NCBI GenBank assembly: GCA_030770545.1
Contig: JAUCMP010000028.1
Location: forward strand, 16,582,001 to 16,646,000
Origin: Macropodus opercularis
Taxonomy: Eukaryota > Chordata > Actinopteri > Anabantiformes > Osphronemidae
Reading direction: 5' to 3'
DNA length: 64,000 nucleotides
Both the position numbers and the translations under genes were made by a program. Below, one piece after another: positions 14,399 through 25,800 of this stretch (the stretch's first letter is position 1; each line of letters opens with the position of its first letter). The notes under the pieces were generated by a model. It was given only the letters and a program-made list of their open reading frames with translations. It was not told the DNA's origin and made no database searches.

Positions 14399-14659
14399 AC
14401 TAAAGAGAACCACGTGGCCTGTGCTTACACACAATTAATGCAGCTGGGACTCTGAGAACGATGTAAAGTCACTCGCTGCACCCTGAGGACCGGTAGAGGT
14501 CCAGAGAGCAGCGCCTGCATCAGGCGATGAGGTGTGACAGACTCTGTTGTGAGTGACCTGGGCTACGACTTTGTCGTCCTCACCTGCACGGACGTCGTCG
14601 TCTGCAGCCTCCAGCAGGTTTAACAGCAGCACCGCGCTGAACACTGAGCACAGCAACAT
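1..14659 (-). CDS. col21a1: Collagen alpha-1(XXI) chain, 5' part of gene (continues past left edge)
   Basis: FACIT-type collagen, secreted to the extracellular matrix. Coding exons in transcript order: 14584-14659 (start ATG, hydrophobic signal peptide), 14216-14352, 14027-14146, 13400-13516, 13144-13330, 12769-12934, 12468-12690, 11300-11473, 10852-10929, possibly 10740-10751, 10500-10559, 9759-9812, 9605-9658, 9300-9353, 9172-9225, 8943-8987, 8766-8819, 4007-4060, 1272-1316. Phases agree through the VWA and laminin-G-like exons. A VWA domain with MIDAS motif DGSWS and a TDG loop is followed by KLCEESVCPTRIPVA, FPEGLPPSYVFVATLR, LFDGRWHQLRLLV and KLRLYCDPYQSERETACEI, which resemble human COL21A1 closely as I know that protein. 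Unbroken Gly-X-Y follows. The gene end is missing, and further collagen exons in the long introns left of 8766 may have been overlooked. The 10740-10751 microexon and the acceptor at 10559 are the weakest calls. Confidence 0.93.
1272..1316 (-). other. col21a1: Isolated 45-bp collagen exon of col21a1
   Basis: Reverse-strand reading gives 15 codons GEPGLPGPQGPPGVK between a ttttag acceptor and a gtaaac donor. It is the most 3' coding exon I can see; the gene continues beyond position 1. Confidence 0.88.
4007..4060 (-). other. col21a1: Isolated 54-bp collagen exon of col21a1
   Basis: Reverse-strand reading gives 18 codons starting GGKGDAGPAGAAGAPGSS, preceded by a gtcctcag acceptor and followed by a gtgagt donor. 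Introns of about 4.7 kb and 2.7 kb flank it. The opening Gly-Gly-Lys-Gly still fits the Gly-X-Y register. Confidence 0.85.
8766..10561 (-). other. col21a1: col21a1 start of triple helix: cluster of Gly-X-Y exons
   Basis: Exon 10500-10559 (20 codons) carries a CDC motif and opens the Gly-X-Y run. It is followed by exons 9759-9812, 9605-9658, 9300-9353 and 9172-9225 (each 54 bp), 8943-8987 (45 bp) and 8766-8819 (54 bp). Every exon starts with a complete Gly codon and is bounded by AG and GT, the usual layout of fibril-associated collagen genes. Joining them gives an uninterrupted series such as GEPGPAGLPGIKGEDGPTGP. The acceptor for 10500-10559 is ambiguous by two bases (10559 or 10561); 10559 preserves frame. 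Confidence 0.92.
11300..12934 (-). other. col21a1: col21a1 exons encoding the thrombospondin-N/laminin-G-like domain
   Basis: Exons 12769-12934, 12468-12690 and 11300-11473 encode the globular TSPN/LamG-like module that precedes the triple helix in FACIT collagens. Visible landmarks are SVCPTRIPVASRDEKGFE, PSYVFVATLRLKG, FDLWRVLSKDQ, a beta-rich VTFTTTSFTG stretch and GRWHQLRLLV. Lengths of 166, 223 and 174 nt keep the frame (phases 1, 2, 0). The following exon 10852-10929 closes the domain with a Cys-containing segment (LYCDPYQSERETACEI). Confidence 0.9.
12295..12317. repeat. (GT)n microsatellite in a col21a1 intron
   Basis: About 11 GT units lie in the intron between exons 12468-12690 and 11300-11473. 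Confidence 0.95.
13144..14352 (-). other. col21a1: col21a1 exons encoding the von Willebrand factor A domain
   Basis: Four exons (14216-14352, 14027-14146, 13400-13516, 13144-13330) encode one VWA domain, roughly residues 30-210. The metal-ion-dependent adhesion site is complete: DGSWS near the start, the Thr in GGNTQTG at the junction of the second and third exons, and the Asp in VVVTDGKSQDD. The domain ends with STYVLYAEDYTTIDRIRDSM. The junction between the second and third exons uses a GC donor rather than GT. The VWA family typically mediates protein-protein binding; the ligand of this collagen is not shown by the sequence. Confidence 0.92.
14360..14396. repeat. (CA)n microsatellite next to a col21a1 splice acceptor
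   Basis: About 18 CA units on the plus strand read as (TG)n on the gene strand and lie only 8 nt upstream of the acceptor of exon 14216-14352. The repeat therefore occupies the polypyrimidine-tract position. Confidence 0.97.
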
Positions 14660-14682
14660 GGCTCTTCAGGGGAGCAGTGCAC
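14660..14682 (-). other. col21a1: col21a1 5' UTR segment of the first coding exon
   Basis: Upstream of the ATG at 14659, a good acceptor (ttcatgcag) ends at 14683, so a short leader piece is probably spliced to a non-coding exon further right. That exon was not located. Confidence 0.5.
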
Positions 14683-17600
14683 CTGCATGAAGCACAGTTA
14701 AATGTCTTCTGACAGAAGATGTTTCCCTTACGTGTTAAGTTCAATTAATGCCAAAAGGGAAACTGCCACGTCACGGTTCCTCTCACAGCAGAAACCACAC
14801 AAACACAGTCAAAACAGAAAGTGCAGTTTGTAGACAAAGTATGAAACAGACTACAAGGATGTAGGTCCATGTACTTCGTGAGCTGAAGTTCATCGAACCA
14901 GCAGGTGTCGCCATTGATTCCCTGGTTCAGAGAGTAAACGTCGTGTTGGTGTGAAATGATTATTGATGATAACTGTGAGTTCACCGGCATCGGCCTGTGT
15001 ATGAGGAACCCCAGGGTCCCAGCTGGTCTGCTGAACCTTGGGTTGGTCCCCACTCGCTTCATCTTTCTTTTCTTTTTAATGCGCTGTGGCTCCTCTGCCG
15101 TCCTCTGCCCTTAAAACTGTTTTGTGAGTTTTCATGTTGAGCCATGCAGCACATGGTCCAGTATGTTTTCTGTAAAACTCCCCCCGTCTTCATTTTGTAG
15201 TGCAAACACAGCTCCACCAACCACAAAGCTGAGCCGGGGAAAATAACAACGTGAGCACTATGTTGGAAGGGAAAGCAGGCCGAGAGGGCGGCAGAGCGCT
15301 GGAAGCAGCTTTAAAGACGTCGGGCATCTGTTATGAGAAGAGCACAGACACCACAACCTTTCTTTTCCGCAGGCTCCTCCCATTGCCCTGCTTTGACTTG
15401 TCATTATACCATCTTATAACAATGTACATCCACTTTGACATTTCACCCCAGAGCAACTAGTAACAGAATAAGAAGCTGTGCAATGGGCACGTTGACTTAA
15501 ACCAAAAACTTCTGATGTCAGCTCATCAGGCCTGAGATGATGTGAAACTACAAAAACAAAACGTCACACAAGCAGAAAAGCTAAATGTTAAACTTAAAAA
15601 ATGTGAACGTGTCAGTTGTACTAGTTTCAGGAGTTTCTTTAATGAAACTGCTGAATGTTCACCTTCAGAGCAACACAACTACATGAAGCTGTCTCCCAGG
15701 ATTCACGGAGTCAAAGGCAACATTCATCATGGAAACTTTTTTAACTAGCACCCTTTAACCACTGCGAAGACGTTGGGACGCTGCGTAAAGTCTACAAAGA
15801 GAACTAAATGCAATGAGATGCTCATGACAAAAGGTCATTTTTGACGACACCCCAGATTCTTGAAGTGTCAGCATCACTTCCATTTCTCAGGGTTTGACGT
15901 GGTCTTTAGACACGATGGCCTCTTCCAGCTCAGTGCTCCTGCATCTCTGGTGGTGTGGGTTCACTAGTGCCCCTGGAAAGGCTTCAGGCCCAGGTGAGGG
16001 ACTGTGGCACTGCTGCCTGTATGACGTCACAGAGGAGCGAGGTCCTGAGACCGGTTTGTGTTAAGAGGAAGCAGGATTCTAAACGCCTGGGTACACGCAC
16101 ACACAACGGGATCAACAGTTCACCGCTAACCAACAAGCTCAGCGTCAGATCAGCAAAGTGGAACTTGTGTTGATCAGGCTTCGCTCATCTCCTCCGTTTA
16201 GAGGCAACATGCACATGTGCAGCTCATATGGATTCAGAGAGAGCATTCAGCTTCGCTATGAACACTGCGCGGGCTAAATGCGGACGATGTGGTGGATCCA
16301 TATGTCTACATGGGCTCAGCAACGTGGTCTCCGCTGGTTTTCATGTGGGCAGCGCGGGTTTCTTGAAACGGTGAAGTGGAAACTGTAAGACTCGCTGCTT
16401 TACTTGGCTTCATTACTAGGCCAGCTGGGACTTCGCACGCTGGACCGTATAGTCCACGTCTTTCAGAACCTGGGTTCGCTCTTACGTTTAGCTTCACCGG
16501 GACCTTCAACCATGACCTCACTGAATTAGGCCAATACCTGTGACGTAACACGTTTTCACCAGGTTTTAAACCCTTTGTCTTGAACAAACGGAGCTAATGT
16601 GCTGCGAAAGCGGCTTCTTCAGAAGCTGCTGGGAATAAGTCTGGCAGGACTCTGAAGAGTTCCCCTGCTTTATTTAGGTAGACCACACAGTGCGCAGTGT
16701 GAAGCCGGTATTTTTAGTAGCAACACCCGCTTCCTCTAGGACCGGCCGAGGCGTCAGCAGAACAGTGTGAGGCAGCTCGTCCCTGCACCAGAGAGGCCGC
16801 GGCTCTGATACCAGGGGCCTTTAGGCGTAACGATGCTTGTTGTGCCGTCTCCACTGGGCGGAAATACTGGGTTAAAAGCGGCTCAAATGTTTCACTGCTT
16901 CTAAAAGTAAGAGCATCACATACTTTGCTGCCTCTGGATCTTCTGAAAGTCTTTTCCTCTGTGCTTCACTCTTTCATTTTAAAACACTTTAGTCAGTACA
17001 GAGACAGCGTCAATAGGTGGCTGCTAAACGTGGATTCCTCAAAAGCTTACTCTATATTTTGCCGGCGACCGACCACATCAAGCACCTTCACTGGCTGCAG
17101 CATCACAGAACCGTCCTTGTGTGCAGGGTTTGCAGGGATCGCTCAGCGCCGAGCTGCGGAGCAGTTAGAGCGGCTGCACACTAGCAGCGTCTCTGGCCTT
17201 GCATGTAGCGCTTCACCGTACTACGACCTGCCAGTGTATGAGTCCTGGTAAATGAGTCGCTTCGTGATGTGAACTCAGTTTAATGCAGAGTTACTCTGTC
17301 AGACGTGAGCTTTAATGTACTGGATTATGTTCTGTTCAACTTTCACCAACTGTCTGAAAGATGAAGCCATTAAAAGATAAGCTCAAAAGTCTAAATCACT
17401 AATCAGCCACTTTCTGGAAAACTGGAAGTTTTGAATGAGTTAATGAAGGAGTGAGGCTGGCGCTTCACCGCCGTCTGTCTTCTTCCCACCTGTGAGCAGT
17501 TCAGGACTGTTTTACTGGCACTTTTCTAATGATGTCGACTGTAACGGTTTAATGCAGAGGGAATGTGAAACAGTAGTTACTGTAGTTTGTAGATTTGCTT

Positions 17601-19560
17601 TTCAAACATTTGTCGTGATTCTGTGTTACTCAGTCTCGGTTATGACTTCAACAGGACCACTGTGATTCTTACTCAGTCTTCAGGCGCCAGTAGAAAGGCA
17701 GGAAACCATAATGTCATCTGCAATACGTCGATTTGTTTCTTTACATTCAAACATTACTAATGGACGTCTGCTAACAACCGAGAAACTAAAGGTAAATAAA
17801 TCAAAGTCAACAGACCATCCATTACGTTTGAGCAGTCTGAGCATTAGAGCTGTGATGTGAAGTTGCTAACAGAAATCCTTCTCGTTCCTTCTCTTCGTAG
17901 AAGTACAGTAACAAGGATGACACTAACAACATAACTGTGACATGCCAAGAGACGGAGGAGCAGGAGAGACTGGCGCCTCGCACAACAGCGAGGACCTCGC
18001 TGACCCATAATGACAGAGGTGGATGTGTGCACTTAGGCTGTATATTTAGCCGTCTTCTCATTGTCCTGATAGCTGGTCACTCACGTCCAAACCAAACACA
18101 CTAACATCAAGTTTGGAAAAGCTCCGAAAAATCATTGACACAGAATATACAGCCATGAACTGCAAATGAAATGGAATCACCACTGGAGAACGTGCTAAAC
18201 GGCAGCACTGTGGTGTTGATTGACAAATACATCACATCGTATGCTACAGCCCGGACAGTCTGTGAAATCACGCAGCAAGAAGGACTCACCTTTCCCCGAC
18301 GAACGCCGCTCAGCTCTCAGAGGGATCTGGAGAGTGGAGTCCTGGCTTGGCGGTGGCAGTCCTGCCCCTGCTCGGTGCAGGGAGTGGTGGGAGTGTCAGG
18401 GCAGCCTTTAGGAATTGTGGCTTGTTTCACCACAGAATTTGACACTACAGAGACAAATGTGGACCCAGCAGTGATTTACACACACACATCAGCTGTGTGG
18501 ACCAATCGCAGCGTGATCCAGTATGTTTGCTGCAGGGAAAACGCAGGGATGTTGCTTCAGAGGCTCATTTAGTTGCTTTATTGCTCATTACAGGAACGGG
18601 CTTATAGCTGGGAGCCGTCAGCTTGAACTGAACCAAATGATGGTTTAGTACAGGAACTGAGGACCAGATTCGTCGCGCTGCACCGTGAACGTGGGCGGCG
18701 CTGTGGTCAACATGTTTCTACAGCAGCTGTGCTGACGGTCACTTCAATTACAGGTTAAAGAAACTCTGTGGCAAGAGACCAAATGGCACCTGCAACACAC
18801 AGCCCCAGTCGAGATTTAGTTCAAATGTGCAACGTGTGGAAATCCACTAGCTGCAGAGTAAAGCTCCATCGGACCCATCCACCGCACCACCAAGCCCTCC
18901 CCCGTCATCACGTCGACTGCTCCCCGGGTGCTAGTTAAAAGCTCGGTCTGCGTTCTGGGCTCATAGAGTACATACGCTGAGAGCGGCCTACATAAGGCCG
19001 AAGACAGAGACATCAACAGAAAACGAGGAAGACACTTAAGGAAGTGCACAAAACCCTGGATGGTTCGGGTCTTCTCGTCTCTATGTTTCTTGGCATGAGA
19101 GGGTGTTTGTTCTATGTAGAGTCAGTACAAGCAGAGAAACCTTCCAACACAGAGCCAGTTAGTAAACCATGGAGCAGCACTCACGCGTTCAACTGTCTGT
19201 CTATTTGTAATTGCGGCTCTTTTTCTCTAGATGGCAGCATTTTCCCAATAAGAAGATATTAATCCTACTGTTGAAGAAGAACAACATGTGTACATGCAGT
19301 TTGGGTTTTAGGGTCAAGTGTGATGCAATACTTTGTAATTGGCTTTCACACTATACTAATAAGCAGGTCCAAATATTTCTGTGTGTCACAATAACAGCTG
19401 AATATACGTTTAAGGAGAAGTGTTGAAACTACTAACAACTTGAGAATGTTTAAACTATGCATGTTCCTTATATATGAAAACATTTGAGCATGGATTGGCT
19501 CGTTTCTGACAGCCTGTAAGCTCCCAATGAACCTCGAGCATTTCTAAAAAGCAGCACACG
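14683..19560. other. Intergenic region between col21a1 and zcchc2, no gene recognised
   Basis: Only short, low-quality reading frames occur on both strands, with no domain signature and no convincing spliced exon series. This should hold the promoter and any non-coding first exon of col21a1 (reading left) and distal elements of zcchc2 (reading right). No specific element can be named. Confidence 0.6.
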
Positions 19561-19837
19561 TTTAAAACGCTGGAGAAGCGGCCTCGCGTAGCCCGGTTCG
19601 TGCTGCAGGTCCTCCGACAGCCGCGCGGTGGCGGTAGGCGCTGTTCTCTCTGCTGCGAGCAGAGCAGGGCGTAGAAGAAGAAGCGCAGCGGAGCCGCCGC
19701 AGCGAGTAGCGTCGCGTCAGGTCAATAGTTGAGAGTGAAAACACTGTCTCGACTCGTCTCTGCCAGACGGTGTAAGTTCGCAATGATGTATTTTCGCCCG
19801 GTGTTTAGACGTTGAAGCCTCCCTCGCAGCGCCGATA
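19560..19837 (+). promoter_or_regulatory. zcchc2: CpG-rich promoter/5' UTR region of zcchc2
   Basis: The 280 bases before the zcchc2 ATG are rich in GC and CpG (for example around 19580-19720), and CpG density stays high through the first coding exon to about 20760. This is the expected appearance of a CpG-island promoter for a broadly expressed gene. No TATA box is evident; the transcription start was not determined. Confidence 0.6.
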
Positions 19838-22800
19838 ATGCTCAAAATGAAACTACCGACGGAAGCGGGCGAGGACGGAGCCGAGGGCGATCCGCTGGGT
19901 CGGCTGGAGCAGGTCCCCGGGGCAGCGTCTCCTTCGTCGGTGTCCGACAGGCTAGAACCGGACTCTCCCAGACCTGCGGTCTGTCCGTCCCAGTTGGACA
20001 AGGAAACGGTTTTTGAGTGGTTCGGCCTACACCTGAACCCCGCTAAGCGCGTCGAGTTCATGTGCGGACTGCTGCATATGTGCCAGCCCCTGGAGCTCCG
20101 CTTTCTGGGGTCGTATTTAGAGGACCTCGCTAGGAAAGACTACCACGTTTTACGGGACTTCGAGTTTCGGGCGAATAGCCCGAGCGACCTGGGCCTGTTG
20201 ACGGACGTGATCGACCCAGTGGTGAGGTCCAAGCTCCTGGTCTGCCTGTCCCTCCTCGGGTCTGACAGCAGGGAATGTGCTGGAATACTGTTTCGGATAC
20301 TGAGGCACGTAGACCCGGTTGTGTTCTGCAGAAACTACGAGCAGCCCCTTCCTCCATTCAGGGAGCCTCACCACCACCCGCTCCACCCACCGTGTCACGA
20401 CGGGAGTGTGTCCGGGCGGTCGGAGCAGACCTGCGGTGTGTCCAGCAACGAGACAGCGGCAGGGCGCCTGGAGCAGTTGGCTCTGCTTTTCACGATGGCC
20501 TCTCTACACCCAGCCTTCCACTTCCACCAGCGGGAGACGGTTCGAGAGCAGCTCGACAAAATCGAGCTTGCCTTAGCGGAGGAGAGACGCCAAAGTCCGC
20601 TCCGAAGAAACGCCCAGACCACGGTAACGAACCAACATCAACACCCAGAGCTGCTGTCGGTCGCTGCAGCCTTAAGTTGGGCCGCCGTCAGACAGCGACA
20701 ACTGCTGGTCGGGCAGCTAATGGGACAAGCTAACACGCAAGCTAAGCGTGCGGCTAAGGGTTAGCATGTGGCTGCAACCCGCCATGCAGCGTTGCTCTAA
20801 CTTCGTGGCCTTTGTAGTAGTAGCCGTGTTTATCTGCGACTACCGCCGTCTCTATAAATACACCCCACGATTAGCGCATTAGCGAGCTTAGCGGGTGCTA
20901 ATAACAAGCTAATGCTATCGATAGGAGACGTCAGTCAATGCTCCTGTGGATTATGTTACAGCTTTGTTTCGCTGTAGCAGCAGGTGTCTGCGTTAGTTAA
21001 CACGGTGCCATTAGCTGACGTGGTGCTTCTTCAAACATGTCGTTGGTTGGAGTAGTAGCGATCATAACTAGAGCTGAGCAGCAGGTCCTTAAACGCAGCC
21101 ACACTGCTCCCAAACACGGTGAAAGCAGGCGTTTACCAACACGTGTTCTCACATGAACCTACTGGAAAGTAGGTTGTAGACCAGCAATCTCACCCGTGGG
21201 CCTGAAAGCAGCTGCTTTTATAGTAAAATAGCTTGTGACGGCTAATTCCACACCACGTCCTGCTGTGACTGACATGTAAAGACAACGTCTTTCAGTTGCT
21301 GTTCTCTGAAACTGAAACTTAACTTCACTTTACATTCTGGGATTTCTTGGCTCTGGGAACAGTGTCGGTGAGGTAATGGTGTTATATTGACTGGACTAGT
21401 CAGTCCAGTCAATGGACAGTCTGGGTTTTTTATTCTACGAACCTAAAGTCACGTTTGCCGCTCAGAGCTGCTCTTCAGTCTCTGGTGTTTTATGGACGAG
21501 CGCTTGTTCCCTGACATAACTGCTGTAAATCATCTAAAGTTTTATCCTGGTGCTTATACAATACATCTAAGTGTGACGTTTAACATCAGGCGTGTCACCA
21601 AAAACCCAGAGAAAACAGGAAGCGATCAACCTGCAGACAACCTAAAACCAAACACTTCCAATCGTTTGACAGCGTGTGCTTGTCTTCGTCCATTCAAGCG
21701 AGTATTCCTTTCTACCGGGGACAGTGCCTTTTAAACCCGTCTCTGTCCTACGACTCTGTGAGTCGAGTTGTGACCTGGTGAAGATGCTGCTTTTAATGAA
21801 ATCACACATGCTGCTGTACTGCCTCAGGACTGTGGCTCTGTCAAAGGTGGTATAACACAGAGACGGGAGGATGGTCAAAAACAAACCGTGGTGATGCGAG
21901 TTTCTTCTGTCTGCTCCATCCTTGTTATGTGACGGCTCCTTGGCCGTTGTGTGTTACTGGCTTCTTTTGAAGTCCGCCAAGCTGTTGCATAAACACATTA
22001 GCTGTTGTTACGCTACATTTATAGTACAGGAACTGTGCATGAGCCTGTGTGACATTCATGAGGGTTTTAGGAAGCTGAGTGAAATGAAACACGATGTCAG
22101 TCCAGTGTTCTGGTAGGTGCTAGTAACTAACTGGATGTGTGTTGTGTTTTCCCAGGAGCTGACGGGGCAGAAGGCTGGATACTTGGGGTTGGGAGAGTGT
22201 ACAGCTTCCCATCTTCCTTGCCAGAGTCGATGCTCCAGCCGCTGGGCAACGCCAAGAGAAGGTGTCTGGCTCATACATAATGAATAATGGTCAGATAAAG
22301 GGAAAGAGGACAAGCCTAGTGTCCACAGAATCTTAGTGCTTGTGCAGCCTGTTCACACTTGGTCTTAGCAGGTGTGTGGCTCATTTTTTTTGCAAAATAG
22401 CTTCATGAAACTTTGTAACTGGTCTGTGTTGTTGCAGCGGTGCATATAGAGGCGATTGTTCTCAGGAGCATCACTCAGACCAGAATAGACAAGGAATACA
22501 ACTTTGAGGTGGGTAAGGCCACTACAGCTGCACATGTTCTGCCTGTGACACTGTTTGCTATGGAGAACCCAAACCTTCTCTGGGCCAGATTAGTGTTGTA
22601 TATAATGACGCTTTAAATTCATTCATGCTCGACGCAGCATTTGTCTAATTTTCAAGGTTCGGAAGTAACCTCTTCCATTTTTTTTCTTTGTTTCCTCATA
22701 GTACTTAATGTTTAATTTTAGTCTGTGGCGGTTTTGCGCTGTGTGTTGCTTGTCTTGTCTACCAACAGTCCAGCAACAAAAGTAGGTTGGTGTGTTGTAT

Positions 22801-25800
22801 GTGGTGGTGTTTGTACCTGCACAGCCCAGTTTCTGTAGGACTTGGGTATCTCAGCTTTCTCTTCATAGTCTGTGAGATCATGGAGGTTTTCCTCTGCTGT
22901 TTCAGGTGAAGTGGTCAGATTCTTCCTCCAGCAGTGTGACCAAAACCCACCTGGAATTGGAGAACTTCCTCCTTAAGGTACTGACTATTCTATGTGGTGC
23001 AGAATTGAGTTTGTGCTGGTCTGATTATATGGGCTTACTCTCCCGATATCAACATCTTCATCAGACGAATGATATGAGCAGATCTGAAACAGCTGGGTCT
23101 GGTCTCCTAGCAGGGGCCATTTTGGGGCTGGGCTGCTCCGCAGGGAGAAGCAGAGGGTGATAAGTGCAGACTTTAAGTTTACGACTGTGTCCTTACGTTT
23201 CTACTGCAAAACTAGCGCTTATATACCACCACACACGGTATTTGCAATACTCGAAACAATAATTTTAAATGCTCAAGTCATATCGACAGCCAATCAGAAC
23301 CTGTCATTGGTAGATTGGTAGCGTAGAATGAGGCGACAATGTCATGGACATTTTAGATTAATGACTGTGTCTAATAATAAGTCTGAAAAGTAGCTGAAGC
23401 TGGATCAGTCCCACGGTGCCTCGTTTGAACTAGTTCAAACCTCTTCTTCACGTCGCCGATTATGTGCTTTTCTCCAGCTTCCTAAGGTTCAGTGTACGGA
23501 GCCGTTCGTGAAGAGCATCCTGCGGCTTCTAAACCAGGGGAACCAGTATGAGAGCAGGGAGCTGGAGAACAACCTCAGGTACATCTAAGACGGGGCAAAC
23601 TGAATTAATATTCACACTAACATGTTTATTATTATTAGTGGATATTCCCACAGGGCCATTCTGAATCTGGTGTGTGTGTTTTCCTGACCAGATCGGAGCA
23701 AGTTGGGCGTCTCTGAACTGTTGTTTGTTGTTATCAGGCATCTGTAGGGTGTGGGATCACATGGACACTTTTAAACTCCAGGCTTGACCAAGGACAAACC
23801 ACAGTCCAGACTGTGGTCATTTTATTTTTTGTTGAGGTTCCTCCTAGGAAAACAGGCCAATGTCTGTCTCGGGGTCATTTCATTTCTTGTATGTAACAAA
23901 TCTGGAATAATCTGGAGTGTAGTGAGACACTTGGGGTGAGTGAGTGGAGCCAGCTATTTTTTTTTTCAGACACGCATACCACTGTGTCTATTGGTTTCAG
24001 TTTCTTTGAACAGAAACTGGAAAATGAAACCTACTGCTACTTCACAGATTCAAGCTTTTCAGCAGTGATTAAGTCCACGTCACCGCAGCATTGTCTCTTC
24101 TTTGTGTCTCAGGTCTCATCTTTACTAGTATACATATATAACTAGCGTTCCACAGACGGTGGCACAGGAAGTGTTGTTACGTGTGTGTGCATAGTTTGAT
24201 CATAGCCAGACAAAGGCTTTCAGTGAGGTGCGGAATCAGCTGACCCTTGCTTTGTTCTTCCTCTGTGTCTGCCTCTCAGAGAGAGGTTCCTGTCTGCTGC
24301 TCCAGCCTTCAGGCAGACTAGGAAGGTCTGCAGCTTCTTCAAATGCGACTCCAGCTACTCTGCTAAACCTACTTGTTTCAGATGTGAGTATCGGACTAAG
24401 TGCGAATGCCCATGAAGTTTAAATTCATGAATTTGAAACGCTGCTTCCTCTTGAATACCATTTTGTCTGTGTCCTTGTCCTTGTTCTTTTGTAACATGTT
24501 GCATTTGAAGTCAGGCCTTGTGATGAGTAATATTGAAGCTCTTCTGTTTTCAGCTTCTGCTTTTAACTTCAGTAGTTAAACGTCCGCTTCAATAATAGTT
24601 TTACCATTTGGTGTCGTCCAACTGCAGCCGCACTAGGACTTAGTCTTTAGAAAGCCATGCTAGTAACAGTAGTATTAATAAAATGCTTCGATGAACGTCA
24701 TGGAGGATTAGACTGATGCTGAAATGTGATTTTTACTTGCATCCTTGTTGCATATTCATAAGGTTGCATTAAATTAAATAGTCTTTAAGGTCACACTGAG
24801 TCAACTAAAGAGACATCAAAGAGTTCATGTGCCTTCAGTTATTGTTCTGCCCATTAATCTACTTTTATTACACAGCAAAGTGAAAACAGGCTTTAAAATG
24901 TTTGCAAGCTTGTCTATGAAACTTCAGCTCAGCAAACTGAATTAGCTGGTTATGGCTGAGAGAGATCTGTGTACGAGCTCATCATTCTTGTCATGGCGAT
25001 AACCAAGTAACGGCCAGTAACTGTGTCTAGACTGTCACAGGATCTATCATGTTGATAAGATGATGAGAGGAAAACTCAGCAGCCCAACACACAGAGGTCT
25101 GTGAAGAAAACCTCTGACTGGGCTGACGGTTCATCTTTCACAACAGTTAAACGGCTGAGGCGACTGTACAACAGGTCTGAGTGTCTGTTGGAGGTTTACT
25201 CAGAGCCCAGAACATCTGTAGATGGAAGCTGAGACACTGATGGAGCAAATGGATAAAAAAAGAAAACTTGGTGCTGTAACTACTGCCAGTCATTGGGTTT
25301 AGATTAATGGGCTTAAATGTCAAATCTGTATCTTCAACAGAATGTTCTTCCAATGTTAGTTTAATATTTAGGCGTTCAAACGCAGACCGACTGACGTTGG
25401 GCCATACTGTGTTTTAACAGGCAACTGCCAGCTAGAAAAGTCGTACCAGGGAGACTGCTCTGATGCCTCCAGCCAGGAGGAAGGTGAAGTGACTTTTATT
25501 TGCTACTCCTTTTTCCGTGCTTTCTTCTGTGGACAGTAGAGGTGACAGGGAGGGGGCACAGAGAGAACAAAGGAAGCGCACAGGAGCATGTGTAATGAGG
25601 CCTGACTGCGTGTGCACACGAAGCAGAGCAGCCGGAGCCTGAGCTACGTAGTAAAAATGAAAAGCCAACGTGTTTATTTTGGGAGGCTGTTAAGGAAACG
25701 CTGAGGCTGTTTCATATCCTCAGATTTCAAGGCTATATTTGAGTGGAGCAGCAGCACAGGCCCTGCTCATACTGCACCTTGAGCGTTAACGCTGCTAAAC

